Program-made: the position numbers and the translations under genes
Shown: positions 24,657 through 32,910 of the stretch, one piece after another
Layout: each line of letters begins with the position of its first letter
Position numbering within the stretch: position 1 is the stretch's first letter
From: Flavobacterium restrictum
GTDB taxonomy: Bacteria; Bacteroidota; Bacteroidia; Flavobacteriales; Flavobacteriaceae
Direction of reading: 5' to 3'
Assembly: GCF_007097245.1 (NCBI RefSeq)
Contig: NZ_VJZT01000013.1
Coordinates: 62,001 to 126,000, forward strand
Length of the DNA stretch: 64,000 bases
The notes under the pieces: model-generated
Seen by the model: only the letters and a program-made list of their open reading frames with translations
The model's database searches: none
What the model was told of the DNA's origin: nothing

Positions 24657-25700
24657 ATGAGAAAAATAGCTTTTACAATTCTACTAATACTATTTTCAAA
24701 GTTTTGTGCTACCGCAGAAAATCAAGAAAAATTATTTGAGCAAAGCTACGCTTTGCTCAATACTATGCTTGTCGATGAGAATAGTTATAGTTTCAAAAAA
24801 GCAGTTTTCTCTGTCGAGAATGCTTATTTAGAAGATAAATTAGACACATTAAATATCAATAAACAAATCAAGTTTCTAACCAATTTGAGCAATTCTTTAA
24901 TCAAAGATAGATTTTTAGCATATCTCGAAAAGGATAAACCAACAGTAAACAAATGGGCATCGGTTTATCAAATTATGTGCGACACAATCCCCATAAATTA
25001 CAACGACAAAATATACAAATATTCGCCTTTCGGTTATGATTTCAATGATATTTTCGGACACAAAACAAGAGAAAATTTATTTGTTTCTAAATTGTTGGAA
25101 ACCCACAAAGGCAATTGTCATTCGATGCCGTATTTATACAAAATTCTTTGCGAAGAATTGGGCGTTGAAGCCAATTTGGCACTCGCACCAAACCATGTTT
25201 ATATCAAGCACAACAGCATAAAAGACGGTTGGTATAATACCGAACTCACAAGCGGAATTTTCCCAATAGATGCTTGGATTATGGCATCGGGATATGTTCA
25301 TTTAGACGCAATTTCAAACGGAGTATATATGAAAGCCTTAAACAATCGGGAGAGTATCGCACTCGTTTTAATCGATTTAGCTGACAATTACAATGCTAAA
25401 TTTCCAAACAATGACGGAAATTTTATACTCAAATGTTGCGAAACCGCCATCAAAGAATATCCGCAATTTGCATCGGCATTAATTCTAAAAGCAGAAACTC
25501 GTTTCAAACAAATCAAAAAAATAGAAACTGAAACAATTTTCAATCAACAATTCAAAGAATTAGAAAAACAATACGCACACATTCACGAAATAGGCTACAG
25601 AAACATGCCCGAAAACATGTATCTCGAATGGCTAATTTCTTTAAAAAAAGAAAGAAACAAGTACGAAAACAAAAAATTAAATACTTTTAGCAAAAAATAA
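24657..25700 (+). CDS. secreted transglutaminase-like protein, paralogue 2
   Basis: 347 residues. Signal peptide about 1-20 (MRKIAFTILLILFSKFCATA). It lacks the Gln-rich N-terminal stretch of its neighbour but shares the same core: HKGNCHSMPYLYKILCEELG (Cys), APNHVYIKH (His) and WYNTELTSGIFP (Glu), and the FGYDF/FVSKLLE block just before the Cys. The C-terminal part also parallels paralogue 1, ending in MPENMYLEWLISLKKER versus MPPEAYESWLGSLKEAK. Spacing of 3 bp upstream and 5 bp downstream makes it the middle of a tight operon. Catalysis (peptidase or transglutaminase) is inferred from the Cys-His-Glu order only. Confidence 0.7.
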   Translation: MRKIAFTILLILFSKFCATAENQEKLFEQSYALLNTMLVDENSYSFKKAVFSVENAYLEDKLDTLNINKQIKFLTNLSNSLIKDRFLAYLEKDKPTVNKWASVYQIMCDTIPINYNDKIYKYSPFGYDFNDIFGHKTRENLFVSKLLETHKGNCHSMPYLYKILCEELGVEANLALAPNHVYIKHNSIKDGWYNTELTSGIFPIDAWIMASGYVHLDAISNGVYMKALNNRESIALVLIDLADNYNAKFPNNDGNFILKCCETAIKEYPQFASALILKAETRFKQIKKIETETIFNQQFKELEKQYAHIHEIGYRNMPENMYLEWLISLKKERNKYENKKLNTFSKK

Positions 25701-25705
25701 TCGAT

Positions 25706-26680
25706 ATGAAAAAAATCTATTACTTATTTATTATAATCTTCTCTTTTTCTGTGCTTTCAGCACAAGAAAAACTATCAAAAGAAGAAAAAGCACGCAGAGA
25801 AAAAAATATTCAAGCAGGAAATCCTTTTGCACAATTTGGATACAAAGCAAGAATTGCTACTTTGAGCAACGGGAAATATTTAGAATTCCACGATTTGGAT
25901 AGTATTGTAACCATCGGAACAGTTCGTTGGCACGTTTACAAAAACGAAATTGTTGGGCGTATTGTTCAAGATAGTTTAAATCCCGATGCACAACCCATAG
26001 GCGACAGAGCTGGTCGCTGGATTTCTCCCGACCCTTTAAGTGAGGAATTTCCGAGTTGGTCGCCTTATAATATGTGTTTGGATAATCCAATGAAATACAA
26101 AGACCCTGATGGACGTGCCGCTAAATGGATTGAGGGTACAGATGGAAAAGCAGTATCCCATACCACAAATAGTGATGGTAGCCTAAAATGGAGTTCAAAT
26201 GCTTCACCAGACACACAAAGAATAGGTAATGCAATGGCTAAAACTGATATTGGAACACAAACGTTAAATAATTTAGAAAGTTCTTCTACTAAAGTAACTC
26301 TGAAAGTAGATACAGAAAAAGTTGAAACTTTGAAAAACGGAGCAACTGTAATGGGTTATTCCGAAGGCACTAAAGATGCTAATGGTAAAATCACAAAATT
26401 TGAGATGACAGTTTATGAAAAAGCAATTGATAAAATTTCAACTCCAACAACAGAAAATTCTAATCCTGCTATTATGAAAGATGGACAAATGATAATTCTA
26501 TCAAATTACAGCAAAGATGAAAAAATAGGTGCTGTTGGTACTCACGAGGGAACACATATTGTCAATAAAGATTCAAACAGCTTGTCAAGTCCTAAATCTA
26601 CGACAACAGAAAGTAAACCAAATAGAAATGAAGCAATTTATTATAATGAAATAGATCAAAACAAAAAATGTGATGAATAA
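25706..26680 (+). CDS. exported Rhs-tail protein with HEXXH metallopeptidase-like C-terminal domain (putative toxin)
   Basis: 324 residues. Signal peptide 1-19 (MKKIYYLFIIIFSFSVLSAQ). Residues 20-143 form a conserved-looking module that ends in the Rhs-repeat-associated core pattern RWISPDPLSEEF, SPYNMCLDNPMKYKDPDG, without any Rhs/YD barrel before it. After this DPDG boundary the sequence changes character, as in polymorphic toxins. The C-terminal domain (about 144-324) carries GTHEGTHIVNKD with HEGTH at 280-284, a zinc HEXXH motif, and NRNEAIYYNE with Glu309 as a possible third ligand. The following gene overlaps its stop by 8 bp and is a candidate immunity gene. Toxicity is an inference. 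Confidence 0.68.
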   Translation: MKKIYYLFIIIFSFSVLSAQEKLSKEEKARREKNIQAGNPFAQFGYKARIATLSNGKYLEFHDLDSIVTIGTVRWHVYKNEIVGRIVQDSLNPDAQPIGDRAGRWISPDPLSEEFPSWSPYNMCLDNPMKYKDPDGRAAKWIEGTDGKAVSHTTNSDGSLKWSSNASPDTQRIGNAMAKTDIGTQTLNNLESSSTKVTLKVDTEKVETLKNGATVMGYSEGTKDANGKITKFEMTVYEKAIDKISTPTTENSNPAIMKDGQMIILSNYSKDEKIGAVGTHEGTHIVNKDSNSLSSPKSTTTESKPNRNEAIYYNEIDQNKKCDE

Positions 26681-27167
26681 AATAAAATCAATCCTAATAA
26701 TAACATTCACTCTTTTTATCTCAAATATTTATGGACAAGAAGGATTTAATGTTGATAAAGATAACCGAATTAAAAAACATCAAAAAGATATCATAAAATT
26801 TTTAATTGATAATAATGAATTCCGAGAAAGAGCCAAAAAAGAAATTATAATAAGTGATTATTCAGGTAACATGGGGGTTACAAAATGTATGGAAATATTT
26901 AATATTGAACCCCAAAACAAGAAGGTTCTATTGGTTAGGTTTTATTCATTTAGGACTGGTGCAGAAAGTTATTGGGGTATTCTTGAAAAAAACAGTAAAT
27001 ATTTTTTTTATTATGACCAAAAGGATACATCTAAAATAGATAACTACCTAAAAAAGTATGATTTACAAACACAAAAAATAGTGTTAGATTATGTGAAAAT
27101 ATATACAGAATTGGCAGGTCCAAATACGCATAGTTCACAAGTTATAAATGCTGATTTAAAAAAATAA
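26673..27167 (+). CDS. small exported protein, candidate immunity partner of the Rhs-tail protein
   Basis: 164 residues from the ATG at 26673, which sits inside the last codons of the previous gene (8-bp overlap, ATGAATAA); a GTG one codon earlier is also in frame. Signal peptide about 1-20 (MNKIKSILIITFTLFISNIYG). The mature part is charged with no family I recognise; MEIFNIEPQNKKVLLVRFYS and GAESYWGILEKNSKYFFYYD look like a small mixed alpha/beta domain. Location, overlap, size and export fit an immunity protein acting in the periplasm, where an exported toxin would threaten the producer. This is inference from layout only. Confidence 0.55.
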   Translation: MNKIKSILIITFTLFISNIYGQEGFNVDKDNRIKKHQKDIIKFLIDNNEFRERAKKEIIISDYSGNMGVTKCMEIFNIEPQNKKVLLVRFYSFRTGAESYWGILEKNSKYFFYYDQKDTSKIDNYLKKYDLQTQKIVLDYVKIYTELAGPNTHSSQVINADLKK

Positions 27168-27200
27168 TATAAAAAACTTAAAACACAAGAATCAAAAAAA

Positions 27201-28016
27201 ATGACCTTTACCAAAACCACGGAACAATCCTCAAAATACGAACATTTAGAACAAATGTCCGTAGCTAATTTACTTTCAAATATTAACCAAGAAGATCAAA
27301 CGGTGCCCCTTGCGGTACAAAAAGCACTTCCAGAAATCACCGTTTTAGTAACCGAAATTGTTGCCAAAATGAAATTGGGCGGTCGCTTATTTTACATTGG
27401 AGCGGGAACATCGGGGCGATTGGGAATTTTGGATGCGTCAGAATGTCCGCCAACTTTTGGAGTGCCATTCGATCTAGTAGTAGGCATTATAGCTGGTGGC
27501 GATACGGCAATTCGCAAAGCGGTAGAAAACGCCGAGGATAATGCCACTCAAGCCTGGGAGGATTTAAAAGCATTTAATGTAAACTCAAATGATGTCGTAG
27601 TAGGCATTGCCGCATCTGGCACAACGCCTTATGTCATTGGGGGACTGCAAGCTTGCAACACACAAAATATAGCCACGGGAAGTATTTCTTGCAATGCTGG
27701 AAGTCCGCTTTCGCAAACGGCAAAATTCCCTATTGAAGTCATAGTTGGACCTGAATTTGTAACTGGAAGTTCTAGAATGAAAGCAGGAACAGCACAAAAA
27801 CTGGTACTCAATATGATCACCACGACAACAATGATCCAACTCGGGAAAGTAAAAGGCAACAAAATGGTCGATATGCAATTGAGCAACAGCAAACTAGTTG
27901 ATCGTGGCGTAAAAATGATTATGGAGGAAATTCCTGTAACTTACGAGCAAGGATCGGAATTATTATTGCAACACGGTAGCGTTCGTAAGGCTGTTGACTT
28001 TTATAATCAAAAATAA
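27201..28016 (+). CDS. murQ: N-acetylmuramic acid 6-phosphate etherase
   Basis: 271-residue SIS-fold enzyme that cleaves the lactyl ether of MurNAc-6-P to give GlcNAc-6-P in cell-wall recycling. Signature stretches: YIGAGTSGRLGILDASECPP, GIIAGGDTAIRKAVENAED, VVGIAASGTTPYVIGG, SISCNAGSPLS, and EVIVGPEFVTGSSRMKAGTA. The MurQ C-terminal helical part is somewhat shorter than in E. coli (about 298 residues). It follows the putative immunity gene by about 33 bp on the same strand, but the two look unrelated in function. Confidence 0.95.
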   Translation: MTFTKTTEQSSKYEHLEQMSVANLLSNINQEDQTVPLAVQKALPEITVLVTEIVAKMKLGGRLFYIGAGTSGRLGILDASECPPTFGVPFDLVVGIIAGGDTAIRKAVENAEDNATQAWEDLKAFNVNSNDVVVGIAASGTTPYVIGGLQACNTQNIATGSISCNAGSPLSQTAKFPIEVIVGPEFVTGSSRMKAGTAQKLVLNMITTTTMIQLGKVKGNKMVDMQLSNSKLVDRGVKMIMEEIPVTYEQGSELLLQHGSVRKAVDFYNQK

Positions 28017-28053
28017 GTACGATTAAAAAATAACCGAATAAAGACTAAAAAAA

Positions 28054-28275
28054 ATGGCAACAAACAAAACCCTTTTGTCCAAAGGAATACACTATTTATC
28101 AGGTGCGTTACCGCTATTATTTATAGGGCCAGCGGTGATTTATAATGCATTTATGAACCAAGGAAATGGGTGGCATTATCTCGTATTGGCCATTGGAATT
28201 TGTGCTTGTATAGCAGCGATGCTCCTTATGTTTTTGGGATTAAAAACAATTATGAAAAGCTTATTTAACGACTAA
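28054..28275 (+). CDS. small two-helix membrane protein (DUF6095-like)
   Basis: 73 residues with two hydrophobic helices, at about 12-30 (YLSGALPLLFIGPAVIYNAF) and 40-62 (YLVLAIGICACIAAMLLMFL), and a short charged tail. It resembles the small flavobacterial family annotated as DUF6095; I am fairly but not fully sure of that name. It begins 37 bp after murQ and its stop touches the start of the pentapeptide gene (shared base at 28275), so the three genes probably share a transcript. Confidence 0.75.
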   Translation: MATNKTLLSKGIHYLSGALPLLFIGPAVIYNAFMNQGNGWHYLVLAIGICACIAAMLLMFLGLKTIMKSLFND

Positions 28276-28847
28276 TGGAAAACCTAATTCACGTCCAAAA
28301 AACATTCGAAAAAGTCGTTTATAGCGATAAAAAAATCAACAACCGAGAATTTGAGGATTGCGTTTTTAAGAACTGTGATTTCTCCAATAGTGATTTCTCA
28401 TACAACACTTTTATGGATTGCGAATTTATAGCGTGCAACCTATCGATGATGCAATTGCATGAAACTAGCTTAAAATCTGTTGTTTTCAAAAACTGTAAGG
28501 TATTGGGAATTCAATTTCATACGTGTACTGATTTTTTGTTCACGGTTCATTTTGAAGAATCGATTTTGGATTATTCGTCCTTTGCCAACAAGAAAATGCC
28601 AAAAACCAAATTCAACTCCTGTTCGCTACGAGAAGTAAGCTTTGTGGGAACAAATTTAACGAATGCCGTTTTTGACAATTGCAATCTGGACGGTGCCGTT
28701 TTTAATGACACACAACTCAAGGAAGCCAATTTTATAACGGCCTATAATTACAAAATAGATCCCGAATACAACCCGATGAAAAAAGCAAAATTTTCGATTC
28801 AAGGAATTGTGGGACTTTTGGATAAATACGATATAAAAATTGAGTAA
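28275..28847 (+). CDS. pentapeptide-repeat protein
   Basis: 190 residues made of A(D/N)LXX-type pentapeptides in two blocks, for example FKNCDFSNSDFSYNTFMDCE and VSFVGTNLTNAVFDNCNLDG, with a break in the middle (about 95-110). This predicts a quadrilateral right-handed beta-helix. Related proteins (Qnr/McbG group) mimic DNA and protect gyrase, but many pentapeptide proteins have no known role and no resistance function is claimed. No signal peptide. Its start overlaps the preceding stop by one base. Confidence 0.88.
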   Translation: MENLIHVQKTFEKVVYSDKKINNREFEDCVFKNCDFSNSDFSYNTFMDCEFIACNLSMMQLHETSLKSVVFKNCKVLGIQFHTCTDFLFTVHFEESILDYSSFANKKMPKTKFNSCSLREVSFVGTNLTNAVFDNCNLDGAVFNDTQLKEANFITAYNYKIDPEYNPMKKAKFSIQGIVGLLDKYDIKIE

Positions 28848-28872
28848 TTTGATTTTAAAACCAAAGGAAACA

Positions 28873-29313
28873 ATGCCAAAAAAAACTATTTTAAATTCCG
28901 AAGAAATTATTCATCCAATCTTCTATTTACTATTTATTGGTATTTTTAATTATGGATTATTTGAGTGTATTCCAATTGATTTTCAATATTTAAAAATGAC
29001 ACTCTTTTTGGTAACCTTGTACCTTATTAATCAATTTTTTAAAATTTCCAAAATTGTTTTTATTAAAAATTCTGAAATCAAGAAAGGAATTTATTTTTCA
29101 CCTTTTGGTTTTATACATCTTGAAGACACCATTGCTACAAATCGTATTACCGAAGTAAAGCTTTTTCAAGATAATGAAAACTATTATGAAATAATTGCAG
29201 TAGCGGTGGGCAGAAAACCTTTTATGATTTGTAAATTAGCGAATAAAATACCTGCAACAATTGAATTGCACCGTATACAATCGATAATCGAAAAAAATCC
29301 GATATTAAAATAG
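28873..29313 (+). CDS. small membrane protein of unknown function
   Basis: 146 residues from the ATG at 28873 (MPKKTILNSEEIIHPIFYL); a TTG at 28840 that overlaps the previous gene is an alternative. Two hydrophobic helices lie at about 15-60 (YLLFIGIFNYGLFECIPI, LKMTLFLVTLYLINQFF), then a soluble C-terminal half (about 65-146) that looks like a small PH-like domain. No family is recognised with confidence. It is the last gene of the murQ-led same-strand run before the structured intergenic element. Confidence 0.6.
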   Translation: MPKKTILNSEEIIHPIFYLLFIGIFNYGLFECIPIDFQYLKMTLFLVTLYLINQFFKISKIVFIKNSEIKKGIYFSPFGFIHLEDTIATNRITEVKLFQDNENYYEIIAVAVGRKPFMICKLANKIPATIELHRIQSIIEKNPILK

Positions 29314-29329
29314 AAATCCTTTGAAATAA

Positions 29330-29512
29330 TACTTCCAAATACGCGCATTGCCCCAGATGGCAGTGAAAACCCCACAGGGAGAAACCCTATTTTTTCTTGA
29401 CCTAAAAGAGCGACCAACGGAAGCTCCTTTTAGGGCATTAGAAAAAAAGGGGTTCGCCCGAGGAGTTGAAACGAACAGCTGGATTAGGCCCTAAAAAACT
29501 GTAAACACATAC
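29330..29512. repeat. structured intergenic element, probably a dispersed Flavobacterium repeat
   Basis: This 180-bp gap has unusually GC-rich blocks for the region and mutually exclusive pairings. CCTAAAAG (29401-29408) can pair with CTTTTAGG (29427-29434), or the overlapping TTTTAGGGC (29428-29436) can pair with GCCCTAAAA (29488-29496). CCCC-ACAGGG and GGGTTCGCCC give further short stems. The wording, including GTTGAAACGAACAGCTGGAT, resembles an intergenic motif I associate with flavobacterial genomes; that memory was not checked. Confidence 0.6.
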
Positions 29513-29514
29513 TG

Positions 29515-29886
29515 ATGAAAAAAATATTTTTACTGCTCCCACTACTCTCTATTCTGTCCTGTTATGATGTGGAGCGCAATTGCAAGGATTTTAAAACGGG
29601 TAAATTCAAGTTTGACTATACGGTCGATGGTGTTAAAAAAACGACTTTTTTTGAACGCAACGACAGCATTGAAATTGAAACGTACGACGGCAAAACCGAT
29701 ACGTCGACCATTCGATGGGTGAATGATTGCGAGTATGTTTTGCAAAAAAAACATCCAAAAAATAGTCTCGAAAAGAAAGCAATTGACATGAGAATTTTGA
29801 CCACATCAAAAAATTCGTATACCTTTGAGTTTGGAATGGTAGGTGTGGATGAGAAACAACGAGGTACGGTTGAAAAACTAAAATAA
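29515..29886 (+). CDS. small conserved lipoprotein
   Basis: 123 residues. Signal MKKIFLLLPLLSILSC with lipid Cys at residue 16. The mature part begins YDVERNCKDFKTGKFKFDYT and contains IRWVNDCEYVLQKKHPKN. Similar small lipoproteins occur in many Flavobacterium genomes and have sometimes been mislabelled as DNA topoisomerase IV because of gene neighbourhood; there is no topoisomerase feature in it. Two cysteines in the mature part may pair. It is preceded by the structured intergenic element and followed by terC. Confidence 0.75.
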   Translation: MKKIFLLLPLLSILSCYDVERNCKDFKTGKFKFDYTVDGVKKTTFFERNDSIEIETYDGKTDTSTIRWVNDCEYVLQKKHPKNSLEKKAIDMRILTTSKNSYTFEFGMVGVDEKQRGTVEKLK

Positions 29887-29940
29887 GCTGCTTCCCAACC
29901 GTTCTATAAAAACAAAACAACAACAATTTAACTCAATAAC

Positions 29941-30714
29941 ATGGAAGTATTTTTGAATCCCGATGCTTGGATTGCCTTATTAACGTTGACTTTTCTTGAA
30001 ATCGTTCTTGGAATTGACAATATCATTTTTATATCGATTGCTACGGGAAAATTACCGGTAGAACAACGCAAAAAAGCAACCAAAGTGGGTATGTTTTTGG
30101 CTATGTTTATGCGAATTGGACTGTTGTTTGGGATTAATCTATTGATCCAAATGAAGGAACCTTGGTTTACCATTGATTTGACTTGGTTTCAAGCGGGCGT
30201 GACGGGTCAAAGTTTAATTTTGCTTGCTGGTGGTTTATTCCTGATTTACAAAAGCACGAATGAAATTAGAGAGAAAGTAGACGAAAAAGGGCATGAAGAA
30301 AAAGAGTTGGGTAAGGCTGCCGCAAAATCATTTCAAAGCGTGTTACTCCAAATTATTATGATTGATTTGGTTTTTTCGTTTGATAGTATTTTGACCGCAG
30401 TGGGCATGACTAATGGTGTTGCCGGTGCTTTGTACATTATGATTACAGCGGTGGTGATTTCGGTTTTGATCATGATGCAGTTTGCGGTTCCTGTTGGGAA
30501 TTTTGTAAATAAACACCCTTCGATTCAAATTTTGGGATTGTCATTCTTGATTTTGATTGGTTTTATGCTCCTTACCGAAAGTGCTCATTTATCTAATGCT
30601 TTGATTTTTGGCAGTCACGTAACGCCCGTTCCCAAAGGTTATTTGTATTTTGCCATCACGTTTTCGCTGTTTGTAGAGATTATCAATATGAAAATGACCA
30701 AAAAGAAAAAATAA
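29941..30714 (+). CDS. TerC-family integral membrane protein
   Basis: 257 residues, seven or so membrane helices. The family motifs are LEIVLGIDNIIFISIATGKL near the N-terminus and MIDLVFSFDSILTAVGMTNG in the middle, with acidic residues inside the membrane. TerC/Alx/MeeY proteins export Mn2+ or assist metal loading of secreted proteins in other bacteria; tellurite resistance as such is not implied. It is followed after 3 bp by the NrtS-like gene and both end at one terminator, so they are co-transcribed. Confidence 0.92.
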   Translation: MEVFLNPDAWIALLTLTFLEIVLGIDNIIFISIATGKLPVEQRKKATKVGMFLAMFMRIGLLFGINLLIQMKEPWFTIDLTWFQAGVTGQSLILLAGGLFLIYKSTNEIREKVDEKGHEEKELGKAAAKSFQSVLLQIIMIDLVFSFDSILTAVGMTNGVAGALYIMITAVVISVLIMMQFAVPVGNFVNKHPSIQILGLSFLILIGFMLLTESAHLSNALIFGSHVTPVPKGYLYFAITFSLFVEIINMKMTKKKK

Positions 30715-30717
30715 TAT

Positions 30718-30942
30718 ATGGTTTCAAAAAACATAAAAAACGCGCTTTTGCTGGCTGTTGTAGTAGGTACTTTATTGAATACCATCAACAGTTACGATGT
30801 AATTTGGGAGCGCAATTTCACGTTTAGAAATGTTTTAAAAATTGTTTTGACTTATATAACGCCTTTTTGTGTTTCCTTATATTCATCGACGCAAGCGACA
30901 AAATCCATACCATCTAGTTCGAATAAAAATCCAGTTTCTTGA
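30718..30942 (+). CDS. NrtS-like small membrane protein
   Basis: 74 residues with two hydrophobic helices (KNALLLAVVVGTLLNTIN and VLKIVLTYITPFCVSLYS). The pattern, including TYITPFCVS, fits the small family annotated as nitrate/nitrite transporter NrtS. The assignment is by resemblance only, and no nitrate metabolism gene is nearby. It starts 3 bp after terC, which suggests joint function or only shared expression. Its stop codon lies within the terminator stem region. Confidence 0.6.
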   Translation: MVSKNIKNALLLAVVVGTLLNTINSYDVIWERNFTFRNVLKIVLTYITPFCVSLYSSTQATKSIPSSSNKNPVS

Positions 30943-30962
30943 AAAGAGCTGGATTTTTTTTA
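30925..30962 (+). terminator. terminator of the terC operon
   Basis: AAAAATCCAG (30925-30934) pairs with CTGGATTTTT (30949-30958) followed by T residues; the stop codon of the small gene (30940-30942) is in the loop. Confidence 0.88.
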
Positions 30963-30990
30963 GCCAATTCCCATTTTTAATCTTTTTTTA

Positions 30991-32910
30991 ATGAAAAATA
31001 CAATTTCACATAGAGTTGCTGACTTTTTAAAAAATTTTCCACCTTTCAACTTTTTGCAACCAAAAGAAATCGAACTGCTGTCCGAACAAATTTCTATCAT
31101 TTACAAAGAAAAAGACAGCGTAATATTTGCCGAAAATGAGGAAACACACACTTCCTTCTATGTGGTTCATAAAGGAGCGGTTGCGCTTATCAACAGTTCC
31201 GAAAATGATGTTTTGGATATGTGCGATGAAGGCGATATTTTTGGACTACGACCGCTTATTGCCAATGAAAACTATAAAATGGAAGCCAAAACCTTTGAAG
31301 AGACCATTTTGTATGCCATTCCAATCGCTTTTTTTAAACCTTATGCGCAAGATAATAGAGCGGTAGGAAATTTTTTGATAGAAAGTTTTGCTTCCAATAC
31401 GCTAAATCCGTATTCCAAAAGCCACCGCGGAAAACTGTATGGCGAAAATATAGGCACTGAAACGGTAGAAAATGATAAAAACCTAATAGACATTCAGCCC
31501 GTAAAATATTCCAAAAAAATAGTTACCTGCTCCTCGATAACTACCGCAAAAAGTATTGCCGAAACAATGACCAAGAAAAATGTGGGTGCCATTTTAGTCC
31601 TAGAAGACAAACTCCCCATAGGAATCATTACCGATAAAGATTTAAGAAACAAAATTGTAACGGGAGAATACCCCATAACCACAACGGCGGGAGTTATAAT
31701 GACATCGCCAGTGATTACCTACTCCAAAAAGCTAACCATTACGCAAGCACAAATGGCGATGATGAAAAGTAATATTAGCCATTTGTGCCTTACCAAAGAT
31801 GGGACGCCCAACACCAAAGCAATAGGAATTCTCTCCAAACACGATGTTATGGTGGCACTTGGAAATAATCCTGCAGTACTAATCAAAGCGGTAAAAAGAG
31901 CCAAAAAGTACAAAGATATTAAGCCCATTAGAGCCAGCATTATGCACTTGCTACAAGGCTATTTAGACCAAAATATCCCAATGACGCTGACTTCAAAAAT
32001 AATCACCGAGTTAAACGATGTGTGCATTCAGCAAGTTATTGCCATAGCCTTAAAAAAAATGAGTACACCACCACCCGTAAAATTTGCTTGGCTGGCGCTA
32101 GGAAGTCAAGGAAGAAGTGAGCAATTGTTGCATACTGACCAAGACAATGCACTCGTTTATGAAAATGTCTCCGAAGAATTGGAAACGAAAACTAAAAAAT
32201 ATTTTCTGGAATTGGCTACTCATGTCAACAAAGGATTGTTTGATATTGGTTATGAGTATTGCCCTGCCGAAATGATGGCTTCCAACCCAAAATGGTGTTT
32301 AAGCCTTAAGGAATGGAAAAACCAAGTGCACCACTGGATTACAAATCCTGGCAAAAACGAAGTCTTATTGTCGTTTATCTTTTTTGATTATAGCCTCTCC
32401 TATGGCGCTACCGAAATTGTAAATAATTTATCCGATTACATTTTTGACACTATAAATGCCAATCCTGTTTTTTATGTTCATCTCGTGAGTGGTGCGTTAC
32501 AAAGTCCATCACCCACTGGATTCTTCAGGCAATTTTTGCTCGAACAGGACGGTGCCAACAAAGATTTTTTTGATATCAAACGAAGAGCTTTGATGCCACT
32601 TGCTGATGCGGCAAGAGTGCTTATTATTTCCCATTCGGTGAAATCAATAAGCAATACACCAGAACGTTTTGAAAAACTAGCCGAACTAGAACCCACCAAC
32701 AAAGAGTTGTATCTGGCCTGCTCCTACTCCTACAAAGCTTTATTGAAATTTAGAACCAAACAAGGACTTTTGCACCATGATTCTGGGCAATATATTGCTT
32801 TAGAATCCCTTTCGAAATTAGAAAAAATAAAGCTGAAACGAACGTTCAAAACCATCAAAGAGTTACAAGAAATCATTACCATCCGTTTTAATGTTTCAAA
32901 TATATTATGA
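30991..32910 (+). CDS. cNMP-binding / CBS / DUF294 nucleotidyltransferase-like regulator
   Basis: 639 residues. Domains in order: cyclic-nucleotide-binding fold (about 15-135, FYVVHKGAVALINSSENDVL), two CBS domains (about 165-290, GAILVLEDKLPIGIITDKDL), a DUF294 nucleotidyltransferase-like domain (about 325-460) with AWLALGSQGRSEQLLHTDQD (Gly-Ser at 371-372 and paired Asp residues), and DUF294_C (about 500-635). Such proteins are thought to sense nucleotides; in Proteobacteria they often sit beside acetate transporters. Here its stop overlaps the start of a DnaQ-like exonuclease by four bases (ATGA), a pairing known from other phyla too. Confidence 0.9.
   Translation: MKNTISHRVADFLKNFPPFNFLQPKEIELLSEQISIIYKEKDSVIFAENEETHTSFYVVHKGAVALINSSENDVLDMCDEGDIFGLRPLIANENYKMEAKTFEETILYAIPIAFFKPYAQDNRAVGNFLIESFASNTLNPYSKSHRGKLYGENIGTETVENDKNLIDIQPVKYSKKIVTCSSITTAKSIAETMTKKNVGAILVLEDKLPIGIITDKDLRNKIVTGEYPITTTAGVIMTSPVITYSKKLTITQAQMAMMKSNISHLCLTKDGTPNTKAIGILSKHDVMVALGNNPAVLIKAVKRAKKYKDIKPIRASIMHLLQGYLDQNIPMTLTSKIITELNDVCIQQVIAIALKKMSTPPPVKFAWLALGSQGRSEQLLHTDQDNALVYENVSEELETKTKKYFLELATHVNKGLFDIGYEYCPAEMMASNPKWCLSLKEWKNQVHHWITNPGKNEVLLSFIFFDYSLSYGATEIVNNLSDYIFDTINANPVFYVHLVSGALQSPSPTGFFRQFLLEQDGANKDFFDIKRRALMPLADAARVLIISHSVKSISNTPERFEKLAELEPTNKELYLACSYSYKALLKFRTKQGLLHHDSGQYIALESLSKLEKIKLKRTFKTIKELQEIITIRFNVSNIL

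Noticed and set aside
28275..28847. Quinolone-resistance (Qnr) call for the pentapeptide protein
   Set aside because: Pentapeptide repeats alone do not establish gyrase protection, and the loops typical of Qnr are not recognisable.
29515..29886. Topoisomerase-related annotation for the small lipoprotein
   Set aside because: The sequence has a lipoprotein signal and no topoisomerase feature; parC and parE are separate genes.
29941..30714. Tellurite resistance function for the TerC-like protein
   Set aside because: No other ter genes are present; the family is more broadly linked to metal export.
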